From an uncultured Phocaeicola sp. (lineage in GTDB: Bacteria > Bacteroidota > Bacteroidia > Bacteroidales > Bacteroidaceae), in contig CALUJF010000003.1 of the NCBI GenBank assembly GCA_944320855.1, positions 55,117 to 119,116 on the forward strand: DNA of 64,000 bases. Direction: 5' to 3'. Both the position numbers and the translations under genes were made by a program. The notes beneath the pieces were generated by a model that saw only the letters and a program-made list of their open reading frames with translations, ran no database searches and was not told the DNA's origin. This document shows positions 38,927 through 51,105 of the stretch, piece by piece; within the stretch, counting starts at the first letter, position 1; each line of letters starts with the position of its first letter.

Positions 38927-40537
38927 ATGAAAAAGAACACATGTTTTGTAATGTTGGCTGCTTTAATGCTGGCAGGTTGTAACAATGAAGTAGAAGAACA
39001 GGTAATGGATAGCAAACGGGTACCACTACAAATAAATGGTGATATCAATATGCTTATGACACGTGCGGCAGATGACAATTGGGATCCGCAGGATGCTATT
39101 GGTGTGTATATGGTAAATGCAGAAAATAATAGCATAGTAGATGAAGTAAGTAATTATCGTTATGTAACTGGTGAGGGCAATGGTAGTTTTTCTCCTGACG
39201 GGGAGAATAATACTGCTTATTTTCCCGAAAGTGGTGAAGCTGTGAATGTAGTAGCTTATTATCCGCAAGGGGATGTAGTTGATAATAAATTATCGTTGAA
39301 TTTATCTGACCAGAGTGAACAGCCAGATATAGATTTAATGTCAGCAAATGCAGTAGGTGCAAGTAAAAGTAATCCTACTATTAATCTTGAATTTAAACAT
39401 CGTTTGACTAAACTTTTTTTTGTAATAGAAGGTAATGTCAATATCGATGGTATAGAAGCTAAAATAAGCAATCAATATACTGATATTCAGTATGATATTT
39501 TGAATGAAAAGTTGTCGATAGCTGAAGGGGATACAAAAAAAGACATAGTTATGAAATATTCGAATTTGGATTCTCGTTTTACAGAAGCTATTGTGTTACC
39601 CAATAATGATGAAGGTAATGCTGCAGAAGATCGTAAATTGACATTTAAATTGAATGAAAAAGAATTTAATGGGGCGATTGGTAAAGATACTAAATTTGAA
39701 GCTGGTAAGAAGTATATTTATAAAGTTAAATTTGACCAAACTTCTTCAGGAAATATAAATGTAAGTATTACAGGAGTAGGCATTACAAATTGGAATGATG
39801 TAGGTGGCGGTGATGATGTAATAGTTCCTGGAACATTGAAATTTGATAAATTATACTTGGCAAGTGGTTTCACGGATTGGGGAACTCCGCATGAAATGAC
39901 GAAAGAAGGTACGACCTTTACTTGGACAGGAAATGTAGACAATAATAACCAAGATATGAAATTTACCCTTCTTCAAAAAAGTATACCTGGAGATGTGCAA
40001 TTAATGCCTAATATGAGTGGAAAAGAAAATGTAAATGTAGAACTGAATAAAGAAATGGGTGCATATCCTGTGATATATAAAGATTCACGTGATAATAAGT
40101 GGATGATAACAGAAAAAGGTACATATACTGTCACTGTTAATGTGGAAACTATGAAAGTAAAAGTGGAAAAGTTAGATGTTGTTTATTTGGTTGGAAGTGT
40201 TTTAGTGCCAGAGGGTGGAAATCCAAACGATGGTTATATTTTGAAAAGAGCTCCCTATTTTACAAAGAAGGGTGACAATATATATGAATTGACAATCTAC
40301 TTGCATAAGGGTGAATTTAAAATACTCTCCAAAATAGAATATGAAGAAAAAACTAATTATGATTATTATGCTCCTGGGGAAAATACTCCATTTGCACCAG
40401 GAAGTATCATGAATGTAGATTATCGTCTGGGGAAGGATGGTCAAGATTACAAATGGCAAGTAAATGCAGACCAAACCGGTACTTATAAACTTACTCTGAA
40501 TACTGCCGATAAGACATTAACCGCAGAGAAATTATAA
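38927..40537 (+). CDS. Fimbrillin-like domain fused to two SusE/F glycan-binding domains
   Basis: 536 residues. Lipoprotein signal with Cys18 (LMLAGCNNEVEE), then an Arg46-Ala47 site in LMTRAADD, reminiscent of the proteolytic site of type V pilins. Residues about 47-290 form a fimbrillin-like beta domain (DAIGVYMVNAEN, VNVVAYYPQGD, EFKHRLTKLFF, AGKKYIYKVKF). Two SusE/SusF-type carbohydrate-binding modules follow (about 300-410 from LYLASGFTDWG, and about 413-536 from VVYLVGSVLVP, ending TYKLTLNTADKTLTAEKL). It takes the SusF slot of the PUL but with a pilin-like N-terminal part. It may be a tip adhesin or simply a spacer-type glycan-binding protein. A strong terminator follows. Confidence 0.7.
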   Translation: MKKNTCFVMLAALMLAGCNNEVEEQVMDSKRVPLQINGDINMLMTRAADDNWDPQDAIGVYMVNAENNSIVDEVSNYRYVTGEGNGSFSPDGENNTAYFPESGEAVNVVAYYPQGDVVDNKLSLNLSDQSEQPDIDLMSANAVGASKSNPTINLEFKHRLTKLFFVIEGNVNIDGIEAKISNQYTDIQYDILNEKLSIAEGDTKKDIVMKYSNLDSRFTEAIVLPNNDEGNAAEDRKLTFKLNEKEFNGAIGKDTKFEAGKKYIYKVKFDQTSSGNINVSITGVGITNWNDVGGGDDVIVPGTLKFDKLYLASGFTDWGTPHEMTKEGTTFTWTGNVDNNNQDMKFTLLQKSIPGDVQLMPNMSGKENVNVELNKEMGAYPVIYKDSRDNKWMITEKGTYTVTVNVETMKVKVEKLDVVYLVGSVLVPEGGNPNDGYILKRAPYFTKKGDNIYELTIYLHKGEFKILSKIEYEEKTNYDYYAPGENTPFAPGSIMNVDYRLGKDGQDYKWQVNADQTGTYKLTLNTADKTLTAEKL

Positions 40538-40596
40538 TCAGCAACAACTGAATCAACAGGGTGAAATAACAGTTTTCAGGATTTTATAAAAAGCTT

Positions 40597-40654
40597 ATAT
40601 CCTCATTCATAAATACATGTCTATATTAACGGAATAATCTATGAATGAGGATAT
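40597..40654 (+). terminator. Terminator after fimbrillin-SusE/F gene
   Basis: Perfect 15-bp stem ATATCCTCATTCATA (40597-40611) with TATGAATGAGGATAT (40640-40654). The last T of the stem starts a run of six T. It closes the SusC-to-fimbrillin operon and separates the second GH97 gene. Confidence 0.8.
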
Positions 40655-40660
40655 TTTTTG

Positions 40661-40697
40661 TACTATTAAAAGCCTTTTAATAAAGGCTCATATAGTA
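40661..40697. promoter_or_regulatory. Second candidate SusR operator, upstream of GH97 copy 2
   Basis: TACTAT (40661-40666) and ATAGTA (40692-40697) span 37 bp, the same as the outer half-sites at 27688-27724. Further matches are AAA after the left half and AA after the right half. An inner stem AGCCTTT/AAAGGCT is also present, so a pure RNA hairpin is the alternative. I found no clear TAnnTTTG box beside it. Confidence 0.45.
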
Positions 40698-40716
40698 AAG
40701 GGGCGGGGAGGTATAA

Positions 40717-42993
<2,277 letters not shown>

Positions 42994-43020
42994 TATTTTA
43001 ATTGAAACATTGAATGCCCA

Positions 43021-45417
43021 ATGAATGGATTCAAGAAATCTTCTTCTCAAAAGAAACCCTTGTTGCAAGGGTTTCTTTTGGATTTTAAAAAGGGGAAAAC
43101 AATTATTTGTTTGGTTGCCCTACTAATGCTGGCAACCGCAAAGACTTCAGCGTCCGATAATAATCCGGTTGCCAATCCTGAAGCGGTGGTGATTTGCGGA
43201 AAAGCGCGCTTCACTGTTCTTACACCGGAAATGATTCGCATTGAATACAGTGCTAAAGGTATATTTGAGGACCAAGCTACGTTTACCGTAACCAATCGTA
43301 GGCTGAAGGTGCCACGTTTCAGGAAGAGGGAAGACAATACGTATTTGTATATAGTTACCGATAAGGTAAGGTTGAAATATCGCAAAAGTACAAATCCGGT
43401 GACAACTCCTGCCTCTCCTGAAAATCTGACCATAACTATCGATAACAATGGATGTGAGTCTGTGTGGTATCCCGGTAAATCAGATTCGTTGAATCTTAAA
43501 GGTACCTGCCGCACTCTTGACGGAAGTAATGGAGATAATAAGCGTTCCGAAATGGAGAACGGATTGATATCACGTTCCGGATGGGCTGTCATAGACGATT
43601 CATGGGCTGCCATACGCTCTGACGGTGGGCGTTCTTATGCTCTCCGGCCCAATGCGGATATGGGGTTTGACTGGTGGGCGGAACGCTCCGATACGGATGC
43701 TCTTGACATCTATTATCTGGGTTATGGTAATGATTATAAGAAAGCTATTTCCGACTACACTAAAATTGCGGGTAAGATACCATTGCCGCCCGATTATGTA
43801 TTCGGATATTGGTATAGCAAATACTCTGCTTATTCGGCAGATGACTACCGCCGGATTATGTCTGAAATCAAGGATAATAAGATTCCTGCCGATGTAATGA
43901 TTCTGGATATGGATTGGCACTGGAACGTAGGAAATGGACAATCCGGAGATAAAGGTGGTTGGACAGGATGGTCGTGGAATACCAATCTGATTCCGAATCC
44001 TAAGGGCTTGCTCCGGGATATCCATGATAATAATTTTAAGATTGCCCTTAATCTTCATCCTGCCGACGGTATAAACAAGAATGAATCGCCTGTCTATTTC
44101 GCGGCAATGAACTCGGAACTTAATGGTAAGTATCTTAACGACAAAAAAGATAATATCTCTTGGAGTATTGACTATACGGACTTTACAAAATCATTCTTTA
44201 AAAATATCATCCGTAATCACGAAAGTGAGGGAGTTGACTTCTGGTGGATTGACTGGCAGCAACATCTTACAAGCAATAATACTTACGGATTGAGTGAAAC
44301 ATTCTGGTGCAATCATATATTCTTTAACGATATGGCGAGAAAACGTACAGACCGCAGACCTGTAATTTTCCACCGTTGGGGAGGCTTGGGCAGCCATCGT
44401 TATCAGATTGGTTTTTCGGGCGATGCTCTTATAAACTTTCAGACTCTTGGCTTCCAACCTTATTTTACGGCTACAGCTTCGAATGTAGGGTATGGTTATT
44501 GGGGGCACGATCTTGGCGGACATGCATTCACAGATGAGAGTATTGTAAATGATCCGGAACTTGTACTTCGTTGGATACAATTCGGAGTGTTTACACCGAT
44601 TTTCCGTACACATGCGACAAACGATGCACGCATAGAACGTCGAATTTGGAAGTTTGATAATTTTCCGACGATGCTTGAGGCGGTACGGCTTCGCTACTCG
44701 CTTTTTCCCTATCTCTACACTATGGCCCGTAAAGCTTATGATACCGGTATATCTGTTTGCCGTCCTCTGTATTATGAATATCCGGATAGTGAGGAAGCTT
44801 ATGTCTATGAGAACGAGTATTTTTTCGGTGATGATATCCTTGTAGCTCCTATCACTGAAGCTGCTGTTGATGGTATCAGTGCCAAGGAAATCTGGTTTCC
44901 TGAAGGAAAATGGTGGAGCGTATCTACCAATGAACTTATTGAGGGACCGTGTAAAAAGGTTATGAATTTCACACACGAGCAAATACCCTATTTTTTCAGA
45001 CAAGGGGCTATCATACCCTACAACCCTCCTACTGTAATGAATGTTACCGAACGTCCGGATAATCTAATCCTGAATATTGTAGCCGGTTCTGATGGTGAAA
45101 GTTCTTTATATGAAGACAGTGGAGATAATAGTGATTATGCCACTATGTACTCTACAACAGCTCTGAAACAAATAGCTGATGGAAATAGAGGTAAGTATAT
45201 TATTTCTGCACGTCGGGGTAATTATAAGGGTGGCGTGTCTGTACGTTCATATACGTTGCGGATATTTGATACTGCCGCACCCGTATCCGTAAAGGTGAAC
45301 GGTAATACTGCTGTATCGTATGTTTATGACAAAGATAAAAGATGTACTACGGTCGAGGTTCCTGCCATAAAATGCTCCACAGGAGTTAAAGTTGAAGTTA
45401 TCTATTCGAAAGAATAG
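43021..45417 (+). CDS. GH31 alpha-glucosidase-type enzyme
   Basis: Up to 798 residues. The only in-frame ATG ahead of the hydrophobic signal (TIICLVALLMLATAKTSAS) is at 43021, but the first 20 codons overlap a perfect 15-bp hairpin, so TTG at 43078 is an alternative start. N-terminal GH31 sandwich (about 45-225) and barrel (about 230-590) are present. Barrel motifs are YWYSKYSAYS, VMILDMDWHWN and the nucleophile Asp in DFWWIDWQQ. The acid/base region is GFSGDALINF, followed by GYWGHDLGGH. C-terminal beta domains follow (ILVAPITEAAVDG). The WIDWQ variant occurs in Bacteroides alpha-glucan enzymes; alpha-xylosidase activity toward the xyloglucan PUL products is possible but unproven. A hairpin overlaps the stop codon. 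Confidence 0.85.
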   Translation: MNGFKKSSSQKKPLLQGFLLDFKKGKTIICLVALLMLATAKTSASDNNPVANPEAVVICGKARFTVLTPEMIRIEYSAKGIFEDQATFTVTNRRLKVPRFRKREDNTYLYIVTDKVRLKYRKSTNPVTTPASPENLTITIDNNGCESVWYPGKSDSLNLKGTCRTLDGSNGDNKRSEMENGLISRSGWAVIDDSWAAIRSDGGRSYALRPNADMGFDWWAERSDTDALDIYYLGYGNDYKKAISDYTKIAGKIPLPPDYVFGYWYSKYSAYSADDYRRIMSEIKDNKIPADVMILDMDWHWNVGNGQSGDKGGWTGWSWNTNLIPNPKGLLRDIHDNNFKIALNLHPADGINKNESPVYFAAMNSELNGKYLNDKKDNISWSIDYTDFTKSFFKNIIRNHESEGVDFWWIDWQQHLTSNNTYGLSETFWCNHIFFNDMARKRTDRRPVIFHRWGGLGSHRYQIGFSGDALINFQTLGFQPYFTATASNVGYGYWGHDLGGHAFTDESIVNDPELVLRWIQFGVFTPIFRTHATNDARIERRIWKFDNFPTMLEAVRLRYSLFPYLYTMARKAYDTGISVCRPLYYEYPDSEEAYVYENEYFFGDDILVAPITEAAVDGISAKEIWFPEGKWWSVSTNELIEGPCKKVMNFTHEQIPYFFRQGAIIPYNPPTVMNVTERPDNLILNIVAGSDGESSLYEDSGDNSDYATMYSTTALKQIADGNRGKYIISARRGNYKGGVSVRSYTLRIFDTAAPVSVKVNGNTAVSYVYDKDKRCTTVEVPAIKCSTGVKVEVIYSKE
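43048..43080 (+). terminator. Perfect 15-bp hairpin at the GH31 ORF start
   Basis: The left arm 43048-43062 (CAAAAGAAACCCTTG) and right arm 43066-43080 (CAAGGGTTTCTTTTG) pair completely around a TTG loop. It lies 54 bp past the GH97 stop. The T-tract after it is short (GATTTT). It could terminate the GH97 transcript or control GH31 translation. Confidence 0.6.
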
Positions 45418-45427
45418 ATAACTTCAA
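45392..45427 (+). terminator. Hairpin overlapping the GH31 stop codon
   Basis: A perfect 16-bp stem (45392-45407 with 45412-45427) closed by a GAAA tetraloop; the TAG stop at 45415-45417 lies in the right arm. There is no long T-run, though TGTTTTTG follows within ten bases. Likely the end of the alpha-glucan island's last PUL gene. Confidence 0.65.
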
Positions 45428-45563
45428 ATCTGTTTTTGAATACGCTATTGTCGAAAGATATTTTTCGGCAGTTGCATTTTTTATAATGTTCGCTTTTGCG
45501 CGGACAGTTGTTCGGAAATGAACACAGCTTTGTTTTAAATAATCGTTGATTTTCAGTTGTTTA

Positions 45564-45571
45564 TAAGTTTG
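45564..45571 (+). promoter_or_regulatory. -7 box ahead of CoA-transferase copy 2
   Basis: TAAGTTTG matches TAnnTTTG, giving a leader of about 80 nt. This upstream region is unrelated to that of copy 1. Confidence 0.5.
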
Positions 45572-45661
45572 GCACAGCAATTGACTATATATAGCCGAAG
45601 GCGCTCGGCAAAGAAAGCCTGAATAACTCAAACTAATAATAACAATAAAAACATAACGATT

Positions 45662-47188
45662 ATGAAGACAAATGTAATTCTTAAGGCAGTGGTAATGGTA
45701 GCGGTAGTAATGGCAAGCGCTGCAAGTTTGATTAAAGACGGAGATATTATTGGTTTGAGCGGCTTTACACCTGCCGGAACACCTAAGGCTGTTACAGCCG
45801 AATTGGCTAAAATGGCAGAGGACAAACATGCGCGTGGAGAACAGTTTAAGGTAAGTGTGCTGACGGGTGCGTCAACCGGCGATTCATGTGACGGCGTTCT
45901 GATACGTGCAAACGCTCTCGATTTCAGAGCACCATATACTACAAATGCCGATTTCCGCAAGGCTTGCAACAACGGACAAGTAAGATACTCTGACATACAT
46001 CTGTCGCAAATGGCTCAACGAATCCGTTCAGGTTTCTTGGGTAAGGTGAATGTTGCCATAATGGAAGCATGTGAACTTACGGCCGACGGACGTATATATC
46101 TCACTGCCGGTGTCGGAATCTCTCCTACTGTAGCCCGTCTGGCAGATAAGGTTATAGTTGAGATTAACGCTGCTCATAACAAGAACAGTCTTATGGGTAT
46201 GCATGATATTTATGAGCTTGAGCGTCCGCCACATCGTCGTCCTATAATGATAGAACATGCAAGTGACCGTATCGGAACACCATATATTCAGGTCGATCCG
46301 GCCAAGATTGCTGCGGTGGTGGAAGTGAATATTCCTGATGAGGCTCGCGGATTCCATGATCCGGACCCTATTACTGACAAGATTGGTCAGAATGTGGCAG
46401 ACTTCCTGGTGAACGATTTGCGTAAGGGTACAATACCTTCTACTTTCCTGCCATTACAGTCCGGTGTAGGTAATATAGCAAATGCAGTTTTGAGCGCATT
46501 GGGCAAGAATCCTGATGTGCCTGCATTCGAGATGTACACTGAGGTTATACAGAATTCTGTGATAGACTTGGTAAAAACCGGTAGAATTAAGTTCGGAAGT
46601 ACATGCTCGTTGAGCGTGACAAACGACTGCCTGCAGGATATTTACGATAACATTGATTTCTTCCGTGACAAACTTGTGTTGCGTCCTTCTGAAATTTCAA
46701 ACTGTCCGGAAGTGGTACGCCGTCTTGGAGTTATCTCTATGAATACGGCTATCGAAGCGGATATTTACGGTAATGTAAACTCTACACATATCTGCGGAAC
46801 AAAGATGATGAACGGTATCGGAGGTTCCGGCGACTTTACGCGCAGTGCCTATATCTCTATTTTCTCCTGTCCTTCTACGGCGAAGGGTGGATGCATCAGT
46901 TCTATTGTTCCTATGGTGTCACATCAGGACCACAGCGAACATTCTGTAAATGTGATAATTACAGAACAGGGTATTGCCGACCTTCGTGGTAAGAGTCCTA
47001 TGGAACGTGCCAAGACTGTTATCGAGAACTGTGCTCATCCTGACTACAAGCAGTTGTTGTGGGATTACCTCAAGATAGCCAGCAAGGGACAGACCAGCCA
47101 CAGCTTGTCAGCAGCATTGGGTATGCATGAAGTATTCCTCGACAAGGGAGATATGCGTCTGACTGACTGGGCTGACTTTAAGAAATAA
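45662..47188 (+). CDS. CoA-transferase family protein, copy 2 with replaced N-terminus
   Basis: 508 residues. From codon 20 on (45719-47188, 1470 bp) it is the same protein as copy 1 at 23386-24855. It differs at about ten residues and at a good number of silent sites. The first 19 residues (MKTNVILKAVVMVAVVMAS) are unrelated to copy 1 and look like a signal peptide or membrane segment, replacing MSYKFMTAAE. The catalytic Glu in TEVIQNS and the GIGGSGDF loop are intact. It has its own promoter box and terminator, so it may be expressed. The hydrophobic start would be odd for a cytosolic CoA enzyme. A downstream start is possible, but no in-frame Met lies close to the normal N-terminus except within the foreign part. 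Confidence 0.85.
   Translation: MKTNVILKAVVMVAVVMASAASLIKDGDIIGLSGFTPAGTPKAVTAELAKMAEDKHARGEQFKVSVLTGASTGDSCDGVLIRANALDFRAPYTTNADFRKACNNGQVRYSDIHLSQMAQRIRSGFLGKVNVAIMEACELTADGRIYLTAGVGISPTVARLADKVIVEINAAHNKNSLMGMHDIYELERPPHRRPIMIEHASDRIGTPYIQVDPAKIAAVVEVNIPDEARGFHDPDPITDKIGQNVADFLVNDLRKGTIPSTFLPLQSGVGNIANAVLSALGKNPDVPAFEMYTEVIQNSVIDLVKTGRIKFGSTCSLSVTNDCLQDIYDNIDFFRDKLVLRPSEISNCPEVVRRLGVISMNTAIEADIYGNVNSTHICGTKMMNGIGGSGDFTRSAYISIFSCPSTAKGGCISSIVPMVSHQDHSEHSVNVIITEQGIADLRGKSPMERAKTVIENCAHPDYKQLLWDYLKIASKGQTSHSLSAALGMHEVFLDKGDMRLTDWADFKK
45719..47188 (+). repeat. 1470-bp direct repeat, right copy
   Basis: Right-hand partner of 23386-24855. Homology begins abruptly at GCTGCAAGTTTGATT and ends at the stop codon. 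Distance between equivalent positions is 22,333 bp. Confidence 0.85.
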
Positions 47189-47211
47189 AAATAAACTAAA
47201 ATAATATAGAG

Positions 47212-47255
47212 GCAGCAACAAGGGTTATTATACTTTTTCTCTTGTTGCTGCTTTT
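47212..47255 (+). terminator. Terminator after CoA-transferase copy 2
   Basis: GCAGCAACAAG (47212-47222) pairs with CTTGTTGCTGC (47241-47251), followed by TTTTTGC. A good intrinsic terminator, 24 bp after the stop. Confidence 0.8.
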
Positions 47256-47301
47256 TGCTTTCATTCTATTGTCTTTTGGGGTATCTTTATTTTTTTTATT
47301 G

Positions 47302-47309
47302 TATCTTTG
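47302..47309 (+). promoter_or_regulatory. -7 box of the leuS operon
   Basis: TATCTTTG, perfect TAnnTTTG, 50 bp before the leuS ATG. Confidence 0.65.
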
Positions 47310-47359
47310 CAAGCAAATTGGATAAATAACGTAAAATCAAATATATAAAGTACATCGCT

Positions 47360-50194
47360 ATGGAATATAATTTCAGGGAGATAGAAAAAAAATGGCAACA
47401 GAAGTGGGTGGAAAACAAGACCTACAAAGTTACGGAAGATGAATCAAAAAAGAAGTTTTATGTGTTGAACATGTTCCCTTATCCGTCGGGAGCAGGACTT
47501 CACGTAGGTCACCCGCTGGGATATATCGCCAGCGATATATATGCCCGCTACAAGCGACTTCAGGGTTTCAACGTTCTTAACCCGATGGGTTACGATGCTT
47601 ACGGATTGCCTGCAGAACAGTACGCAATCCAGACAGGTCAGCATCCTGCAGTAACTACAGCTGCCAACATCTCACGCTATCGTGAACAGCTCGACAAAAT
47701 CGGTTTCTGCTTTGACTGGGACCGCGAAGTCCGTACTTGCGAACCTGATTATTATCACTGGACGCAGTGGGCTTTCCAGAAGATGTTCAACAGTTATTAT
47801 TGCAATTCATGCGGTAAGGCTCAGCCTATCGAAAACTTAGTTAAGGCTTTTGAAACAAAAGGAACTGAAGGACTTGACGTAGCTTGCAGCGAAGAATTGA
47901 GTTTCACTGCCGAAGAATGGAATGCTAAATCAGAAAAGGAGCAACAGGAAATCCTGATGAACTATCGTATAGCTTATCTTGGCGAAACTATGGTGAACTG
48001 GTGTCCTGCATTGGGTACTGTATTGGCCAACGATGAGGTTGTAGATGGTGTTTCTGAACGTGGAGGACATCCTGTAGTGCAGAAGAAGATGCGTCAGTGG
48101 TGCTTGAGAGTTTCTGCATATGCACAGAGATTGCTCGACGGACTTGAAACTGTTGATTGGACAGACTCTCTGAAAGAAACACAGCGTAACTGGATTGGTC
48201 GTTCTGAAGGTGCTGAAGTTCGTTTCAAGGTTAAAGACAGTGACATGGAATTCACTATCTTTACAACACGTGCGGATACTATGTTCGGTGTTACTTTCAT
48301 GGTTCTTGCTCCTGAAAGCGAACTTGTTCCACAGCTTACCACTGAGGCTCAGAAAGCTGAAGTTGAGGCTTACCTTGACCGTACAAAGAAACGTACTGAA
48401 CGCGAACGTATATCAGACCGCCGCGTGACAGGTGTGTTTAGTGGTTCGTATGCGGTAAATCCGTTCACAGGCGAGGCCGTACCTATCTGGATAAGCGATT
48501 ACGTACTTGCAGGTTATGGTACAGGTGCTATTATGGCCGTTCCTGCTCACGACAGCCGCGATTATGCTTTTGCAAAACATTTCAACTTGCCTATCGTACC
48601 ACTGGTTGAAGGATGTGATGTCAGCGAAGAAAGCTTCGATGCAAAGGAAGGTATCGTTTGCAATTCTCCAAAGGCCGGAGCGACTCCATATTGCGATTTG
48701 AACCTCAACGGTCTTACTATCAAGGAAGCTATCGCTACTACAAAGAAATATGTAAAGGAACATAACCTCGGACGTGTAAAGGTTAACTTCCGTCTGCGTG
48801 ACGCTATCTTCTCACGTCAGCGTTATTGGGGAGAGCCATTCCCTGTTTACTACAAGGACGGTATGCCATATATGATTGACGAAAGCAAATTGCCTTTGCA
48901 GTTGCCAGAAGTTGCCAAGTTCCTTCCTACTGAATCTGGCGAACCTCCATTGGGTCATGCCACTAAATGGGCTTGGGATGTAAATGCCGGCGAGGTAGTT
49001 GAAAACTCTAAGATAGACAATGTAAACGTATTCCCTCTCGAACTTAATACTATGCCTGGTTTTGCAGGTTCAAGTGCATACTATCTGCGCTATATGGACC
49101 CACACAACGATAAGGCTCTCGTTTCTGAGAAAGCAGACAGATATTGGCAGAATGTTGACCTATATGTAGGTGGTACAGAACATGCTACAGGTCACCTGAT
49201 ATATTCACGTTTCTGGAACAAGTTCCTGTTCGACCTCGGTGTAAGTGTTAAGGAAGAACCATTCCAGAAACTTGTAAACCAGGGTATGATTCAGGGACGA
49301 AGCAACTTCGTATATCGTATCAAGGATACAAACACATTCGTTTCTCTCGGATTGAAAGAACAGTATGACGTTACTCCTCTTCATGTCGATGTAAATATCG
49401 TATCAAACGATATCCTCGATGTTGAAGCATTCAAGAACTGGCGTCCTGAATACAACAATGCTGAATTTATCCTTGAAGACGGCAAGTATGTATGCGGATG
49501 GGCAGTAGAGAAGATGAGTAAGTCTATGTACAACGTAGTAAACCCTGATATGATTGTTGAGCGTTACGGAGCCGATACATTGCGTATGTACGAAATGTTC
49601 CTTGGCCCTATCGAACAGTCTAAGCCATGGGATACTAACGGTATTGATGGTGTTCACAGATTCTTGAAGAAATTGTGGAGCCTGTTCTACAACCGTAATG
49701 ATGAATTCCTCCCACAGGACGGTGAAGCTACAAAAGAAGAACTTAAGGCTGTACATAAACTGATAAAGAAGGTTACAGGAGATATTGAAACATTCTCTTA
49801 CAACACTTCAATCAGTGCATTCATGATTTGTGTAAACGAACTCACTTCATTGAAATGTCGCAACAAAGCAGTCTTGAGCGACCTTGTAGTTGTTATAGCT
49901 CCGTTTGCTCCACATTTGGCCGAAGAACTTTGGGCAGCACTCGGAAACACAACATCGGTTTGTGATGCTCAGTGGCCTGCATTCAACGAAGATTATCTGA
50001 AAGAAGATACAGTGAAATATACAATTTCTTTCAACGGAAAGGCACGTTTCACTATGGAGTTTGCTGCTGATGCAGATAATAACACAATACAGTCTGCGGT
50101 TCTCGCTGACGAACAGTCTCAGAAATGGATTGAAGGTAAGACACCTAAGAAGGTGATTATCGTTCCAAAGAAGATAGTAAACATTGTTCTATAA
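47360..50194 (+). CDS. leuS: Leucyl-tRNA synthetase
   Basis: 944 residues. Class I synthetase that charges tRNA-Leu. HIGH-type signature [12 protein letters not shown] near residue 47 and KMSKS-type [10 protein letters not shown] near 715-720. The CP1 editing domain contains the [12 protein letters not shown] and [16 protein letters not shown] motifs. The C-terminal anticodon-binding region carries [14 protein letters not shown]. Slightly longer than the Escherichia coli enzyme, as usual for Bacteroidetes. First gene of an operon with YitT (12-bp gap) and RdgB. Confidence 0.97.
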   Translation: MEYNFREIEKKWQQKWVENKTYKVTEDESKKKFYVLNMFPYPSGAGLHVGHPLGYIASDIYARYKRLQGFNVLNPMGYDAYGLPAEQYAIQTGQHPAVTTAANISRYREQLDKIGFCFDWDREVRTCEPDYYHWTQWAFQKMFNSYYCNSCGKAQPIENLVKAFETKGTEGLDVACSEELSFTAEEWNAKSEKEQQEILMNYRIAYLGETMVNWCPALGTVLANDEVVDGVSERGGHPVVQKKMRQWCLRVSAYAQRLLDGLETVDWTDSLKETQRNWIGRSEGAEVRFKVKDSDMEFTIFTTRADTMFGVTFMVLAPESELVPQLTTEAQKAEVEAYLDRTKKRTERERISDRRVTGVFSGSYAVNPFTGEAVPIWISDYVLAGYGTGAIMAVPAHDSRDYAFAKHFNLPIVPLVEGCDVSEESFDAKEGIVCNSPKAGATPYCDLNLNGLTIKEAIATTKKYVKEHNLGRVKVNFRLRDAIFSRQRYWGEPFPVYYKDGMPYMIDESKLPLQLPEVAKFLPTESGEPPLGHATKWAWDVNAGEVVENSKIDNVNVFPLELNTMPGFAGSSAYYLRYMDPHNDKALVSEKADRYWQNVDLYVGGTEHATGHLIYSRFWNKFLFDLGVSVKEEPFQKLVNQGMIQGRSNFVYRIKDTNTFVSLGLKEQYDVTPLHVDVNIVSNDILDVEAFKNWRPEYNNAEFILEDGKYVCGWAVEKMSKSMYNVVNPDMIVERYGADTLRMYEMFLGPIEQSKPWDTNGIDGVHRFLKKLWSLFYNRNDEFLPQDGEATKEELKAVHKLIKKVTGDIETFSYNTSISAFMICVNELTSLKCRNKAVLSDLVVVIAPFAPHLAEELWAALGNTTSVCDAQWPAFNEDYLKEDTVKYTISFNGKARFTMEFAADADNNTIQSAVLADEQSQKWIEGKTPKKVIIVPKKIVNIVL

Positions 50195-50206
50195 TATCTT
50201 TAGATA

Positions 50207-51103
50207 ATGGAGATATCATTGATAAAGAAACTTGGCCGGGAATCTAAGGATTACCTGGCCATCACTTTTGGCTTGATGTGTTATGCTTTCGGTTGGGCAG
50301 CATTTATGCTTCCATATCAAATTACAACCGGTGGCGCTACAGGTATCTGTGCAATTATATATTACGTAACAGGCATAGAGATACAAGTATCTTATTTTAT
50401 AATAAATGCCATCCTGATGGGATTTGCGCTAAAGATACTTGGACCGAAATTCAGCATAAAGACAATATATGCAATACTTGTTCTTACATTCCTTTTATGG
50501 TTCTTTCAGCGACTTCTTGAGGGCGATGACGGTAAACTTCCTCTATTGCTCGGCCCCGGACAGGACTTCATGGCATGTGTGATAGGTGCAGGTCTGCTTG
50601 GATTCGGTATAGGAGTGGTGTTCTGTAATAACGGCAGTACAGGCGGTACGGATATCATAGCATGGATTATAAACAAGTACAAGGATGTCACTCTCGGAAG
50701 AATGATTATGTATTGCGATATTGTGATAATATCTTCCTGCTATTTTATTTTCCATGACTGGAGGCGGGTTTTATTTGGCTTCTGCGTGTTGTTTATTATG
50801 AGTATAGTTATAGACTATGTGGTAAACAGTGCCCGCCAGTCAGTACAGTTCCTTATCTTTTCAAGAAAACACGATGAAATAGCAGAAGGGATTTCTACTC
50901 AGATAAACCGTGGAGTGACTCTTCTGGATGGTAAGGGATGGTACAGCAAGCAGGATATCAAGGTTGTGGTAGTTCTTGCCAAGAAAAGCCAGTCGCTTGA
51001 TATTTTCCGATTGGTGAAAGATATTGACCCTAATGCATTTATATCACAGAGTAACGTTGTAGGAGTCTACGGTGAAGGTTTTGACCCATTGAAAGTTAAG
51101 TAA
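50207..51103 (+). CDS. YitT family membrane protein (DUF2179 C-terminus)
   Basis: 298 residues. Several membrane helices lie in the first two thirds (for example [51 protein letters not shown]). Then [18 protein letters not shown], typical of YitT proteins, and a soluble DUF2179 domain (about 215-290, [19 protein letters not shown]). The role of the family is not settled; a transport role has been suggested for some members. Sits between leuS and rdgB with tiny gaps, so it is co-transcribed. Confidence 0.85.
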   Translation: MEISLIKKLGRESKDYLAITFGLMCYAFGWAAFMLPYQITTGGATGICAIIYYVTGIEIQVSYFIINAILMGFALKILGPKFSIKTIYAILVLTFLLWFFQRLLEGDDGKLPLLLGPGQDFMACVIGAGLLGFGIGVVFCNNGSTGGTDIIAWIINKYKDVTLGRMIMYCDIVIISSCYFIFHDWRRVLFGFCVLFIMSIVIDYVVNSARQSVQFLIFSRKHDEIAEGISTQINRGVTLLDGKGWYSKQDIKVVVVLAKKSQSLDIFRLVKDIDPNAFISQSNVVGVYGEGFDPLKVK

Positions 51104-51105
51104 TT

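Noticed and set aside
45628-45996. Minus-strand ORF over the start of CoA-transferase copy 2
   Set aside because: The same antisense ORF appears over copy 1, simply because the coding sequences are repeated.
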